A stretch of DNA of 12,067 nt from contig JANTGD010000071.1 of the NCBI GenBank assembly GCA_024763135.1, forward strand, positions 1 to 12,067. Reading direction: 5' to 3'. The notes under the pieces are model-generated. The model saw nothing but the letters and a program-made list of their open reading frames with translations. It made no database searches and had not been told where the DNA came from. Of this stretch, positions 1 through 7,914 are shown piece by piece. A program made the position numbers and the translations under genes. The DNA is from Thiotrichales bacterium. GTDB taxonomy: Bacteria; Pseudomonadota; Gammaproteobacteria; UWMA-0217. Position 1 is the stretch's first letter. Every line of letters starts with the position of its first letter.

Positions 1-910
1 TGATGCCGTCAGGTAGGGGGAGATTGAGCCATTGTTGGCGTAAGCCTGGGCGGAAGTTCAGCCGGTCGAATAAATCAATGAGCGGCTCATACTGCATTGC
101 TTGCGCGGGAGGCGATTCGAGATCAGTGTCCGGGATGTGACAGACAATGTCAGTCAATTGGCGTGCCAACCGAGCCTCAGCCTGGTGCTCTTTAAGCAAA
201 CGCGCGATGCGCTGGGCACCTCTGATTTTTGTGCCGGGAATTTCATCGATACTCGCGAGCAGCCGATCAAGATGGTCGAATCGACGCAGCAGCTTAGCTG
301 CTGTTACCTTACCGATACCGGGAATACCCGGAATATTATCGACTTTATCACCCGCGAGAGCCAGTAAGTCTGCGATCTGATCCGGTCGAACACCAAACTG
401 TTTTTCTACACCTGCACAGTCCAGACGTAAATCCCGGCTGTATTCCCACCAAAGATCTCCCTCATGTATGAGCTGAGTGAGATCTTTGTCTGCCGAGACA
501 ATTGTGATGCGCCGCCCCTGCTGGCGGCCACGTTTTGCCAGCGTGCCAATAATATCGTCGGCCTCGTAGCGCGGGCTCGCAAACTCTGCTAATCCTAAAC
601 TGCGTAAGAACTGACGGCAGAGTTTGAATTGGCGTTTTAATTCTTCTGGGGCTGGTTCACGATTGGCTTTATAGGCTGGGTAGATTTCGTTGCGATGAGA
701 CGATGCCAAACTGGTATCAAAGGCAAACGCAATGGCTTGGGGCTGTTCGCGTTGTAATAAACGGAGTACGAAATCCAAAAAGCCCAGAACCGCATTGATG
801 GGCAGGCCATCACGATCCCGAAGGCTGTCTGGCAAGGTGTACCAATATTTGAAAACGTAGATGCTCGAATCAACCAGCCAAAGATCTTTGCTTGGGGGAG
901 ATGTAAGCAC
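1..910 (-). CDS. PolA-type 5'-3' exonuclease / flap endonuclease, partial at left edge
   Basis: This is a stand-alone relative of the N-terminal 5'-nuclease domain of DNA polymerase I. The family removes 5' flaps and RNA primers using metal ions. I translated it by hand. At least 303 residues are visible and the frame is still open at base 1, so the C-terminus is missing. Family motifs appear in order: LVDSS (residues ~12-16), FDTS then HRNEIYPAYKANR (~64-84), YEADDIIGTLA (~115-125), SADKDLTQL (~139-147), and the helix-3-turn-helix DNA-binding segment GDKVDNIPGIPGIGKVTAAK (~187-206). The acidic metal ligands expected from PolA seem to be present. The start is the only in-frame candidate, a GTG 16 nt after the purH stop, with only a weak GGG-type ribosome site, so the gene is probably cotranscribed with purH. 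A full polymerase I is unlikely given the domain layout, but cannot be formally excluded from a truncated gene. Confidence 0.88.
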   Translation of the reverse strand, partial: MLTSPPSKDLWLVDSSIYVFKYWYTLPDSLRDRDGLPINAVLGFLDFVLRLLQREQPQAIAFAFDTSLASSHRNEIYPAYKANREPAPEELKRQFKLCRQFLRSLGLAEFASPRYEADDIIGTLAKRGRQQGRRITIVSADKDLTQLIHEGDLWWEYSRDLRLDCAGVEKQFGVRPDQIADLLALAGDKVDNIPGIPGIGKVTAAKLLRRFDHLDRLLASIDEIPGTKIRGAQRIARLLKEHQAEARLARQLTDIVCHIPDTDLESPPAQAMQYEPLIDLFDRLNFRPGLRQQWLNLPLPDGI

Positions 911-926
911 TGATACCCAGCGTTGT

Positions 927-2501
927 TCAGTGGCGAAAGTGACGCATACCCGTAAACACCATGGCCATGCCATGTTCATTGGCCGCGGCAATCACCTCTT
1001 CATCGCGCATTGAACCACCGGGTTGTATCACTGCGGTAATCCCGGCAGCATGGGCCGCATCCAAACCATCGCGGAAGGGGAAAAAGGCATCGGATGCCAT
1101 CACTGATCCCGCGACCTCCAAGCCTTCGTCTGCGGCTTTGATACCTGCGATTTTCGCGGAATACACACGGCTCATCTGGCCAGCCCCTATACCAATCGTC
1201 ATGTCGTTTTTGGCGTAGACAATCGCATTGGATTTTACGAATTTCGCCACTCGCCAGGCGAATTGCAGATCGCGCAGTTCCTCGACGCTGGGTTCACGCT
1301 CAGTCACTACTTTGAGTGCAGACGCTTCCACCATTCCCAAATCCCGATCTTGGACGAGCAAGCCACCGACCACGCGTTTTAGGTCCCAGGCGGGCAGTGG
1401 ATCTTCCAAAACGCCGGACTCCAGAAGCCGGACGTTTTTCTTTTTCGAGACGATCGCCTGCGCAGCCGGTTCTACTTCCGGAGCAATGATGACCTCAACA
1501 AATTGCCGCTCAATAATAGCCCGAGCGGTTTTTTCATCAAGCTTACGATTAAATGCAATAATGCCACCAAAGGCTGAGGTAGGATCGGTTTTGAAGGCAC
1601 GATCATATGCCTCATACACATTCGCACCCACTGCAACACCACAAGGATTCGCGTGTTTCACTATGACACAGCTGGGTAGATCAAATTGCTTAACACACTC
1701 CAGTGCCGTATCGGTATCTGCAATATTGTTGAACGACAGCGCTTTACCCTGAAGCTGCTGTGCAGTCGATACGCTGGCTTCACGGACCTCCTTTTCCACA
1801 TAGAAAGCGGCACTTTGATGCGGATTTTCGCCGTAGCGCATATCTTGTTTTTTTACAAACTGCATATTCAAAGAAGCACCAAAGTTCTGCCGGTCGCCAT
1901 TGACGGCAATACTGCTGAAATAATTGGCTATCGTGCCATCGTAACCGGCGGTATGTTCAAAAGCCTTTATCATCATTGCGTAGCGGGTGGCTTTGGAGAT
2001 ACCCCCTGCGGATAGCATTTCCTGTTGTATACCAACATAGTCGGCAGGCTCGACCAGTACCGTCACAAAAGCGTGATTCTTAGCCGCGGCACGAACCATG
2101 GTGGGTCCACCGATATCGATATTCTCGATAGCTTCATCGAGGCTGCAGTGCTCTTTGGCAATCGTCTGGGCAAAAGGATAAAGATTGACAACCACCAGAT
2201 CGATTGGCTCGATACCATGGGCCTGCATCACTGCATCATCTTCCCCCCGTCGCGCCAGAATCCCGCCATGGATCTTTGGATGCAGCGTTTTGATGCGGCC
2301 TGCCATCATTTCTGGAAAACCCGTGTAAGTGGAAACCTCAGTCACGGGTAAGCCTTCGGCCTCCAATAGTCTGGCCGTTCCTCCTGTCGATAATAGCTCG
2401 ACGCCCTGCTGGTGGAGAAAGCGGGTAAATTCGGCTAAGCCCGTTTTGTCGGAAACGCTGATCAGCGCGCGTTTGATAGTAATGCTTGTTGGGTCTGACA
2501 T
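927..2501 (-). CDS. purH: Bifunctional AICAR formyltransferase / IMP cyclohydrolase
   Basis: PurH catalyses the last two steps of de novo purine synthesis in the cytosol: formylation of AICAR with 10-formyl-THF, then ring closure to IMP. The protein is 524 residues, close to the ~529 of E. coli PurH. The N-terminal cyclohydrolase domain shows STGGTARLL (~38-46), GFPEMMAGRIKTLHP (~61-75) and NIDIGGPTMVRAAAKN (~127-142). The transformylase domain shows RYGENPHQSAAFY (~222-234), the catalytic Lys-His in VKHANPCGVA (~281-290), SAFGG (~309-313) and the C-terminal FTGMRHFRH. I chose ATG at 2501 because homology begins just after it. An in-frame GTG at 2552 would add 17 unconserved residues and lie inside a hairpin. 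Neither start has a strong ribosome site. In many relatives purD follows purH, whereas here an exonuclease gene does. The reading frame is intact. Confidence 0.97.
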   Translation of the reverse strand: MSDPTSITIKRALISVSDKTGLAEFTRFLHQQGVELLSTGGTARLLEAEGLPVTEVSTYTGFPEMMAGRIKTLHPKIHGGILARRGEDDAVMQAHGIEPIDLVVVNLYPFAQTIAKEHCSLDEAIENIDIGGPTMVRAAAKNHAFVTVLVEPADYVGIQQEMLSAGGISKATRYAMMIKAFEHTAGYDGTIANYFSSIAVNGDRQNFGASLNMQFVKKQDMRYGENPHQSAAFYVEKEVREASVSTAQQLQGKALSFNNIADTDTALECVKQFDLPSCVIVKHANPCGVAVGANVYEAYDRAFKTDPTSAFGGIIAFNRKLDEKTARAIIERQFVEVIIAPEVEPAAQAIVSKKKNVRLLESGVLEDPLPAWDLKRVVGGLLVQDRDLGMVEASALKVVTEREPSVEELRDLQFAWRVAKFVKSNAIVYAKNDMTIGIGAGQMSRVYSAKIAGIKAADEGLEVAGSVMASDAFFPFRDGLDAAHAAGITAVIQPGGSMRDEEVIAAANEHGMAMVFTGMRHFRH

Positions 2502-2542
2502 GGAAATAATGATGGATTGTTTTTCATACTTGCGCAGACATA

Positions 2543-2568
2543 TCCCTGGCACTTAACGGTGCCAGGGA
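2543..2568 (-). promoter_or_regulatory. Perfect hairpin in the purH leader
   Basis: The arms TCCCTGGCAC (2543-2552) and GTGCCAGGGA (2559-2568) are perfect reverse complements around a 6-nt loop. The structure sits about 42 nt upstream of the purH ATG, between fis and purH. Neither strand has a run of T directly after it, so it is not a standard intrinsic terminator. It could shape purH translation or mRNA stability, or act as an attenuator. No function can be assigned from sequence alone. Confidence 0.5.
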
Positions 2569-2700
2569 ACGTTAATTTAGGCAAAAACCGTGTTCGCTCA
2601 CCACTGCAACGCGAGTATGGAATCAGTCACTCAGACAAATTCTAACGCTCGTAACTGCAATAAAATGTCACGCCGCTGAGTCTTTCTTGCCGGAATTCGC

Positions 2701-3048
2701 TCAACGATTCATTGAACGCAGCCGGCTTTGACAGCCATTTGCCAAGTGCTCGTGCTCTTCTTCGCCCAGATTGTTGTCAATTCGATGTTGCTGCAGTTTT
2801 TTACGCAATGTGCCGCGATTAATTCCCAAGACTCGAGCCGCTTTACTTTGGTTTCCTGCGCAGTGAAAAAGCACGCATTGTAACAAAGGACGCTCGACTT
2901 CGGCGATGACTAGATCATACAGGCCATCGACTTCATGACCATTCATGTGTGCAAAATAGTTTTCCAGCTCCGCATGAACAACATCGGAAATACGCCCCTG
3001 ACTGCGATTTGCCCGGAATTGGGTACTACCACTCTCCTGAAGTTTCAC
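2701..3048 (-). CDS. fis: DNA-binding protein Fis
   Basis: Fis is a small nucleoid-associated protein that bends DNA and activates stable-RNA promoters in fast growth. The protein is 115 residues. The core matches the family: ELENYFAHMNG (~27-37), LYDLVIAEVERPLL (~43-56), then the helix-turn-helix with GNQSKAARVLGINRGTLRKKL (~65-85). The start is a GTG. An in-frame TAA lies two codons upstream, so this is the only reasonable start. Unusual is the tail: E. coli Fis ends about six residues after KKL, while this one carries about 24 more, including an acidic EEEHEH stretch. In E. coli fis is cotranscribed behind dusB. Here no dusB precedes it and a candidate promoter lies about 76 nt upstream of the start codon. 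purH follows after a ~200-nt gap. Confidence 0.95.
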   Translation of the reverse strand: MKLQESGSTQFRANRSQGRISDVVHAELENYFAHMNGHEVDGLYDLVIAEVERPLLQCVLFHCAGNQSKAARVLGINRGTLRKKLQQHRIDNNLGEEEHEHLANGCQSRLRSMNR

Positions 3049-3820
3049 TGACTCTTACCCCCGCAATTGGATACAAAGACAGCCCCAAGTCGGCTTTTTT
3101 TGTCCACAAGCTGCGTGGAGGAAAATAGATGCAATCCACGTCTCTCAGTCAAGGACGAGCCACAACAAAACTCATCCAACTTGAACTTGAACAAAAATCC
3201 TGTGTACTTAGAGATGCCCAAAAGGCGATCACTCACAGACAGCTGAATAGGCTTTCAACCTTAGACGAGCGCAGAGACGAAACAGAACTGCTCATTGATT
3301 TTAAAATTCGCATTTCCTTGTCCGTTTGTAAATGCGTCGCTCCAACCTGAAAAGACATTCAATATCTGCCTACATTTAATTGGCACGCTCCCTGGTGCCG
3401 CCTGGAATCTATGCTTTGCGCGAGCAATGCGTTGGCCAGGCTCATTTGTTATATGAGGACTATCCTGTCCAATTAGATCCCGGAATTCCGTATCCCAGTG
3501 GCGAGAAGATAGCACCAGCCACGATGGGCAGCAATTCAAAACCTGTGGATAACTTGTGTAATTTGGTGGAAAAACGACAGTGTTGCATCCACGCCAGTTT
3601 CTTTTACTCTTAGGAGTAACCCGGCAACCAAGAAAAGTCGTGTTCTGTGTGTCACGCTTGTACGGAAGCGATGTGCAGCACGCAAGTAATGCTTGTTCCC
3701 TTTCCAAGGCGTGCAACAACGCCAGAAATGCAGACAGGGCACCCCGAAGGGTCGGACCAATGGTTTCCACCGCTCCGCTGTTGTAGCTCGGTTATGTCGC
3801 TTGCGGTAGGAGGCTAAGCA
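3049..3820. other. ~770-bp stretch with no recognisable gene, in the usual dusB position
   Basis: The stretch lies between the DUF3426 gene and fis. Open frames here are short or unlike any family I recognise: minus 3261-3770 (169 codons), plus 3129-3350, plus 3380-3613. I looked for tRNA-dihydrouridine synthase signatures (the APMAGVTD, NMGCPAKK and GRAAQG-type motifs) and saw none in these translations. It does contain the fis promoter candidate, a perfect DnaA-box match TGTGGATAA (3544-3552) and a one-mismatch one TTGTCCACA (3100-3108). A 4-bp UUCG-type hairpin (3741-3752) lies ~70 nt past the DUF3426 stop on the minus strand but has no T-run. No tRNA or insertion-sequence end was recognised. 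It may be decayed coding sequence, an untranslated region or an undescribed small RNA locus. Confidence 0.55.
3124..3152 (-). promoter_or_regulatory. Candidate sigma-70 promoter of fis
   Basis: On the minus strand a TTGACT box (3147-3152, five of six matches to the -35 consensus) is separated by 17 nt from TCTATT (3124-3129, four of six to the -10 consensus). Transcription would start near 3117 and give a ~70-nt leader before the fis GTG. This is a pattern match only. It would give fis a promoter of its own, which fits the absence of an upstream dusB. Confidence 0.4.
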
Positions 3821-4675
3821 TCAGAGAAAGCGGAATTCGAACGCCAGTGCATTGCGTCCCGGATCCACAACTTCCAAACGAATAGGAATACGCCCCTCGA
3901 CTGGCATTTGAGGCGGGGTGTCAGTGGCTGGATCGAGGTATTCGTTCGGGCCGAAGCGGCGCAGTGCGACAACCCGCCCGCGCAAATCACTGAGACTGAT
4001 CTCGATCACCGGGTAGGGCTGAGGGAAATCCGCTTCATTCGCGAGAACACCCTTGATCATCAGCGCATGCTCAGCGTTTGGATGGGAATACACCGCATTG
4101 TCGACCAATGCAATCCGGCTGGTATCGCGTCGCGGCGCCACGGAGCACCCCAGTACCTGACAGATATTGACAATCAGCGGGCGCAATACTGAATGGTTTC
4201 CCAACTCCATGCGGTGCGCAAGTAAAAATTGGAGGCCCAAAAGTGCGATCAACACGACTGCCAGGAAGGCCATCAAAAACGGTCTCCCTTTGCGCTGTTT
4301 GGGCACTACGGGCTCAACGGATGATGCAGCCTGGAATGCGGCACGCTGCTCCAGATCGGGCTCGGGAATCAGCTCGAGTGCGGAGGACTCGGGCAGCGCG
4401 CTACGGGCTTGATCCGCTGAGACCTCAGACGTTGCGGTGAAATCGTACAAACCCTCAATTTCTAGGGTTTGGTCATCGTCCTGAACTGTGCGATCAAACG
4501 TATGATTGGCAGCCGCGGCTGGTGATGCGTCCGGTGAGGCATTCATCTCCTCTTCTATGGGAGCTGCCAGAAAAACAGTCTGACACTCACCGCAGCGTAC
4601 CTGTCCGCCAGCGCGCTCCAGGACCTCGGGCGTGACGCGAAAAATAGCGTGACAATTTGGGCACTCGGAATACAT
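3821..4675 (-). CDS. Zinc-ribbon DUF3426 single-pass membrane protein
   Basis: The 284-residue protein has an N-terminal MJ0042-type zinc ribbon: Cys5-X2-Cys8 and Cys28-X2-Cys31, with the surrounding CPNCHAIFRV and VRCGECQTVF. An acidic, low-complexity linker (~40-125) follows, then a basic KQRKGR patch and one hydrophobic membrane segment (~133-153). The C-terminal ~130 residues fit DUF3426, including GVLANEADFPQPYPVIEISL, and by topology would lie in the periplasm with the zinc ribbon in the cytoplasm. The function of the family is not established. It commonly sits between prmA and dusB or fis in gammaproteobacteria, as here. The ATG is 9 nt after the prmA stop with a weak GAAGAA ribosome site, which suggests translation coupled to prmA. 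The frame is intact. Confidence 0.9.
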   Translation of the reverse strand: MYSECPNCHAIFRVTPEVLERAGGQVRCGECQTVFLAAPIEEEMNASPDASPAAAANHTFDRTVQDDDQTLEIEGLYDFTATSEVSADQARSALPESSALELIPEPDLEQRAAFQAASSVEPVVPKQRKGRPFLMAFLAVVLIALLGLQFLLAHRMELGNHSVLRPLIVNICQVLGCSVAPRRDTSRIALVDNAVYSHPNAEHALMIKGVLANEADFPQPYPVIEISLSDLRGRVVALRRFGPNEYLDPATDTPPQMPVEGRIPIRLEVVDPGRNALAFEFRFL

Positions 4676-4684
4676 CGTGATTCT

Positions 4685-5584
4685 TCAGTTCGATTGTGGG
4701 TCCAAGGGTCGCTGACCCCAGATGCAGAGCCAATCATCTTGCTGGCGCAGCGCCTGAATGTCTACCCGCCCTGCATAACTTTGTAGCACTGCCTCACGCT
4801 GTTCGGCCAATATTCCGGAGATCACCAATGCGCCCCCCGGACGCACTTTCTCACAGAGCAGCGAGGCCAGCTCCTGCAATGGACCAGCCAAAATATTGGC
4901 GACAACTACATCATAGTGCAGCCCCTGTGGTAACGCATCTGGCAGGAAACAAGGCATCGATTCGGGATTGAGCGTATTGCGTTGGAGATTGTCCTGTGTG
5001 GCGATCAGCGCTTGTGGATCAAGATCGACGCCATGGACCCATCGCGCCCCGAGCTTGAGCGCCGCAATGCCAAGCACCCCGGAGCCACAGCCATAGTCGA
5101 GTACTGTGGAATCCGGTTCCAACCGTTGCTCAAGCCATTCGAGGCACAGTGCTGTGGTGGCATGAGTGCCCGTACCAAACGCCAGCCCTGGGTCCAGCAT
5201 CAGATTGACCGCATGCGGATCCGGGGGTGTATGACAGGAGGGCACAATCCAGAGACGTTGCCCAAAACGCATTGGCTTGAAATCATCCATCCAAGCCCGC
5301 TCCCAGTCCTGATCCGCGAGGGTCTCGACGTTCCACGCCGAAATTGCATCGGGAAATGCCCCGCTCAATGCAGTATAAACCTCAGTTGGCGATACCGATG
5401 CTGAGAATAGTGCCGTGACCCGAATTTGCGTCCACAAGGGCACAGTGCCGGGCAGTGGTTCGAAAATCGGTTGATCTTCCGCGTCGCGTAAGGTCACCGC
5501 GAGCGCACCGAGCTGCTCCAACGCCGCTTCGACAGCTTCGAGTTCCGCTTCGCGCAGGGCAAAATGAAATTGCTGCCAACTCAC
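4685..5584 (-). CDS. prmA: Ribosomal protein L11 methyltransferase
   Basis: PrmA transfers methyl groups from S-adenosylmethionine to amino groups of ribosomal protein L11. The protein is 299 residues, against 293 in E. coli. The N-terminal L11-recognition domain (~1-100) begins SWQQFHFALREAELE. The methyltransferase domain shows the family signature LDPGLAFGTGTHATT (~130-144), the SAM-binding loop VLDYGCGSGVLG (~161-172), acidic GVDLDPQA (~185-192) and the NILAGPL motif (~230-236). The start is GTG at 5584, 33 nt after the accC stop, with no good ribosome site. It is chosen because homology starts at once. The gene lies between accC and the DUF3426 gene, probably in the aroQ-acc transcript. 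Confidence 0.96.
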   Translation of the reverse strand: MSWQQFHFALREAELEAVEAALEQLGALAVTLRDAEDQPIFEPLPGTVPLWTQIRVTALFSASVSPTEVYTALSGAFPDAISAWNVETLADQDWERAWMDDFKPMRFGQRLWIVPSCHTPPDPHAVNLMLDPGLAFGTGTHATTALCLEWLEQRLEPDSTVLDYGCGSGVLGIAALKLGARWVHGVDLDPQALIATQDNLQRNTLNPESMPCFLPDALPQGLHYDVVVANILAGPLQELASLLCEKVRPGGALVISGILAEQREAVLQSYAGRVDIQALRQQDDWLCIWGQRPLDPQSN

Positions 5585-5617
5585 CGGCAGAATAGCGCCT
5601 GCCGCACGCTGCCCGGG

Positions 5618-6961
5618 TTAGCTGCTGACCGCAAGCTTCTTCTCAAGATAATGGATATCCGTACGCCCGCGACGAAAGCCCTCATCATTGAGCAGCTCTC
5701 GATGTAATGGGATATTGGTTTTAATGCCATCGACCACAATCTCCTGTAGCGCTCCACACATGCGCGCCATTGCGGTTTTACGGTCCTCACCATGACTGAT
5801 CAGCTTACCGATCATGGAGTCATAGTAAGGTGGTATGCGATATCCGTTATAGATGTGCGTATCCACCCGAATGCCAGGACCGCCCGGGCAATGATATTGG
5901 GATATGGTGCCTGGCGAAGGCATGAAATTGGTTGGATCTTCCGCATTGATACGACACTCAATGGCATGTCCGTTAATCTCAATCTCTGCCTGACGCAGCT
6001 CAAGTGGATGACCGCCAGCAATCCTGAGCTGCTGTTTGACCAGATCGACGCCAGTAATCATCTCTGTGACCGGGTGCTCCACCTGCAGGCGGGTATTCAT
6101 CTCGATGAAATAAAACTCGCCATTCTCGTAAAGAAACTCAAAGGTACCAGCGCCTCGGTAACCGATTTGGATACACGCCTCCACCACGCGGTCACCCAAA
6201 CGCTGGCGTTGCTCTTCAGTAATGCCCGGCGCCGGAGCTTCTTCGATGACCTTTTGATGGCGACGCTGCATGGAGCAATCTCGCTCACATAAATGTACTG
6301 CGTGTCCCTGACCGTCGGAAAGTACTTGAAATTCGACATGGCGCGGCTTTTCCAAAAACTTTTCCATGTAGACGGTATCGTTATTGAAAGCCGCCAGGGC
6401 TTCACCTTTGGTAACCGAAATCGCATTGATGAGCGCACCCTCGGCATTGACCACACGCATGCCGCGCCCCCCACCGCCACCTGCCGCTTTGATGATCACC
6501 GGATAACCAATTTCGCGCGCCAGCTTAATATTCTCCTCAGGATCTTCACCGAGCGCCCTTGCTGAACCGGGTACACAAGGCACCCCCGCTTCCAGCATTG
6601 CATTCTTTGCGGACACTTTGTCACCCATCAGACGAATCGTTTCGGCCTTGGGGCCAATGAATACAAAACCACTGCTTTCGACACGTTCTGCGAAATCGGC
6701 GTTTTCTGACAAAAACCCATAACCTGGATGAATGCCCACGGAGTCTGTGACTTCTGCCGCGGCAATAATCGCGGGGATATTCAGATAACTCTCGGCTGAC
6801 TGAGCCGGACCGATACAAACCGATTCGTCGGCCAGACGCACATGCTTGAGATCACGATCGGCCTCAGAATGAACCGCCACCGTACTGATGCCCAGCTCAC
6901 GGCAGGCACGGAGAATACGCAATGCAATTTCACCCCGATTGGCGATAAGAACCTTGTTCAT
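5618..6961 (-). CDS. accC: Acetyl-CoA carboxylase, biotin carboxylase subunit
   Basis: AccC carboxylates the biotin on AccB using ATP and bicarbonate, the first half-reaction of acetyl-CoA carboxylase in fatty acid synthesis. The protein is 447 residues, against 449 in E. coli. It shows the N-terminal KVLIANRGEIALRI, the ATP-grasp glycine loop KAAGGGGGRGMR (~158-169), CSMQRRHQKVIEEAPAPG (~229-246) with the catalytic Lys at ~237, and EMNTRLQVEHPVTE (~287-300) holding the Mg-binding Glu and catalytic Arg. The ATG at 6961 has a GAGG ribosome site about 8 nt upstream and lies 16 nt after accB. The frame stays open upstream to 7069, but that part overlaps accB and has no homology. All active-site residues I can check are present. 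Confidence 0.98.
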   Translation of the reverse strand: MNKVLIANRGEIALRILRACRELGISTVAVHSEADRDLKHVRLADESVCIGPAQSAESYLNIPAIIAAAEVTDSVGIHPGYGFLSENADFAERVESSGFVFIGPKAETIRLMGDKVSAKNAMLEAGVPCVPGSARALGEDPEENIKLAREIGYPVIIKAAGGGGGRGMRVVNAEGALINAISVTKGEALAAFNNDTVYMEKFLEKPRHVEFQVLSDGQGHAVHLCERDCSMQRRHQKVIEEAPAPGITEEQRQRLGDRVVEACIQIGYRGAGTFEFLYENGEFYFIEMNTRLQVEHPVTEMITGVDLVKQQLRIAGGHPLELRQAEIEINGHAIECRINAEDPTNFMPSPGTISQYHCPGGPGIRVDTHIYNGYRIPPYYDSMIGKLISHGEDRKTAMARMCGALQEIVVDGIKTNIPLHRELLNDEGFRRGRTDIHYLEKKLAVSS

Positions 6962-6977
6962 TAGCGAGCCTCGACAG

Positions 6978-7445
6978 TTATTCGATGATGAACAAGGGCT
7001 GGCCGTACTCGACCGGACTGCCATTTTCCACCAGGATCGCTTTAACCTTACCCGCGACATCCGACTCAATCTGATTGAGCATCTTCATGGCTTCGATGAT
7101 GCAGAGCGTATCGCCAACCGCGACCGCTTGACCGGTCTCGACAAAAGGACTGGCACCAGGTGAGGGTGCCCGATAGAACGTTCCGACCATCGGCGAAGTT
7201 ACCGTGTGTCCTTCGACTTCCGGTGGTGCATCATCGACTGCCGGCGCTGCTGCTGCGGGAGCTGTCGGCTCCGTCGCCATAGGAGGAGGCATGTAGCCTT
7301 GCGGCGGGATTGCATACGGTGCCGGCATAGGATTGGGCGTGGCCCGGCTGATACGCACAGACTCCTCGCCTTCCTTGATTTCAATCTCGGCGACGCCTGA
7401 ATCCTCTATCAATTCAATTAGTTTTTTTATCTTGCGTATGTCCAT
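6978..7445 (-). CDS. accB: Acetyl-CoA carboxylase, biotin carboxyl carrier protein
   Basis: AccB carries the biotin that shuttles carboxylate between AccC and the carboxyltransferase AccAD. The protein is 155 residues, near the E. coli length of 156. The N-terminal helix MDIRKIKKLIELIEDSGVAE is typical of the family. A Pro/Ala-rich flexible linker (~36-78) follows, then the biotinyl domain from SPMVGTFYRAPSPGA (~84-98) to the end. The biotinylated lysine is Lys121 in EAMKM. The 'thumb' segment TFYRAPSPGASP is present. The ATG lies 13 nt after the aroQ stop, with a GAGAG ribosome site rather far upstream. In E. coli AccB represses its own operon, but nothing in this sequence shows whether that holds here. 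Confidence 0.98.
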   Translation of the reverse strand: MDIRKIKKLIELIEDSGVAEIEIKEGEESVRISRATPNPMPAPYAIPPQGYMPPPMATEPTAPAAAAPAVDDAPPEVEGHTVTSPMVGTFYRAPSPGASPFVETGQAVAVGDTLCIIEAMKMLNQIESDVAGKVKAILVENGSPVEYGQPLFIIE

Positions 7446-7458
7446 ACGATTTTGTCTC

Positions 7459-7914
7459 TCACTTCGTCGCAGACTCCTGCTTCAATCGCTCCAGTGCGAC
7501 TTCCATGGCCAGATAGTAACCCTTGGCCCCCAGGCCAGCGATGACGCCTTCAGCGACATCGGAAAAATAGGAGTGATGGCGAAACGGCTCGCGCCGATAT
7601 ACATTGGATAGGTGTACTTCAATAAACGGGATGCTCACGGCCAACAATGCATCCCGCAAGGCAACGCTGGTGTGTGTAAAAGCTGCAGGGTTGATAATCA
7701 CGAACCGTGTACCGTCCGCTCCTGCAAGATGAATGCGCTCAATCAATTCAAACTCTGCATTACTTTGGAGCGCTTCCAGAGTAAAACCCCATGCCTGCGC
7801 CTGCGCCACCAGCGAATCGACAATGTCTTCCAGCGCGCTGCGTCCATAGTGATCCGGCTCGCGCTGTCCCAGCAAGTTTAAATTGGGGCCGTTCAGTACG
7901 AGAATGTCAGGCAT
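7459..7914 (-). CDS. aroQ: 3-dehydroquinate dehydratase, type II
   Basis: AroQ converts 3-dehydroquinate to 3-dehydroshikimate in the shikimate pathway, in the cytosol. The protein is 151 residues, typical for the dodecameric type II enzyme. It has LNGPNLNLLGQREP (~7-20), the catalytic Tyr23 in the DHYG lid loop, INPAAFTHTS (~74-83) with Asn75 and the catalytic His81, VHLSNVYRREPFRHHS (~100-115) with His101 and Arg112. The gene is first in the probable aroQ-accB-accC-prmA-DUF3426 unit and divergent from the thioredoxin-like gene. The ATG has no clear Shine-Dalgarno sequence. I could not identify a convincing promoter for it in the 192-bp divergent gap. Confidence 0.98.
   Translation of the reverse strand: MPDILVLNGPNLNLLGQREPDHYGRSALEDIVDSLVAQAQAWGFTLEALQSNAEFELIERIHLAGADGTRFVIINPAAFTHTSVALRDALLAVSIPFIEVHLSNVYRREPFRHHSYFSDVAEGVIAGLGAKGYYLAMEVALERLKQESATK

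Noticed and set aside
2502..2552. N-terminal extension of PurH from a GTG at 2552
   Set aside because: The extra 17 residues have no counterpart in PurH proteins and the start codon lies in the stem of a perfect hairpin.
2577..2600. Possible PurR operator near GCAAAAACCGTGTTCGC upstream of purH
   Set aside because: The half-sites do not have the spacing or symmetry of the PurR box.
3081..3101. Plus-strand AGCC-loop-GGCT followed by seven T, resembling an intrinsic terminator
   Set aside because: The stem is only 4 bp and no plus-strand gene ends here; the neighbouring genes are on the minus strand.
3045..3236. 63-codon minus-strand frame whose TGA overlaps the fis GTG start (GTGA)
   Set aside because: The overlap looks like translational coupling, but the frame begins upstream of the fis promoter candidate, has a GTG start without a ribosome site, and resembles nothing known.
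3261..3770. 169-codon minus-strand frame in the dusB position
   Set aside because: Its translation has no recognisable domain, is unlike DusB, and has a Cys/Trp/Pro-rich composition typical of spurious frames.
6962..7069. N-terminal extension of AccC overlapping accB
   Set aside because: AccC homology begins exactly at ATG 6961, which has a good ribosome site; the upstream residues only mirror accB in another frame.
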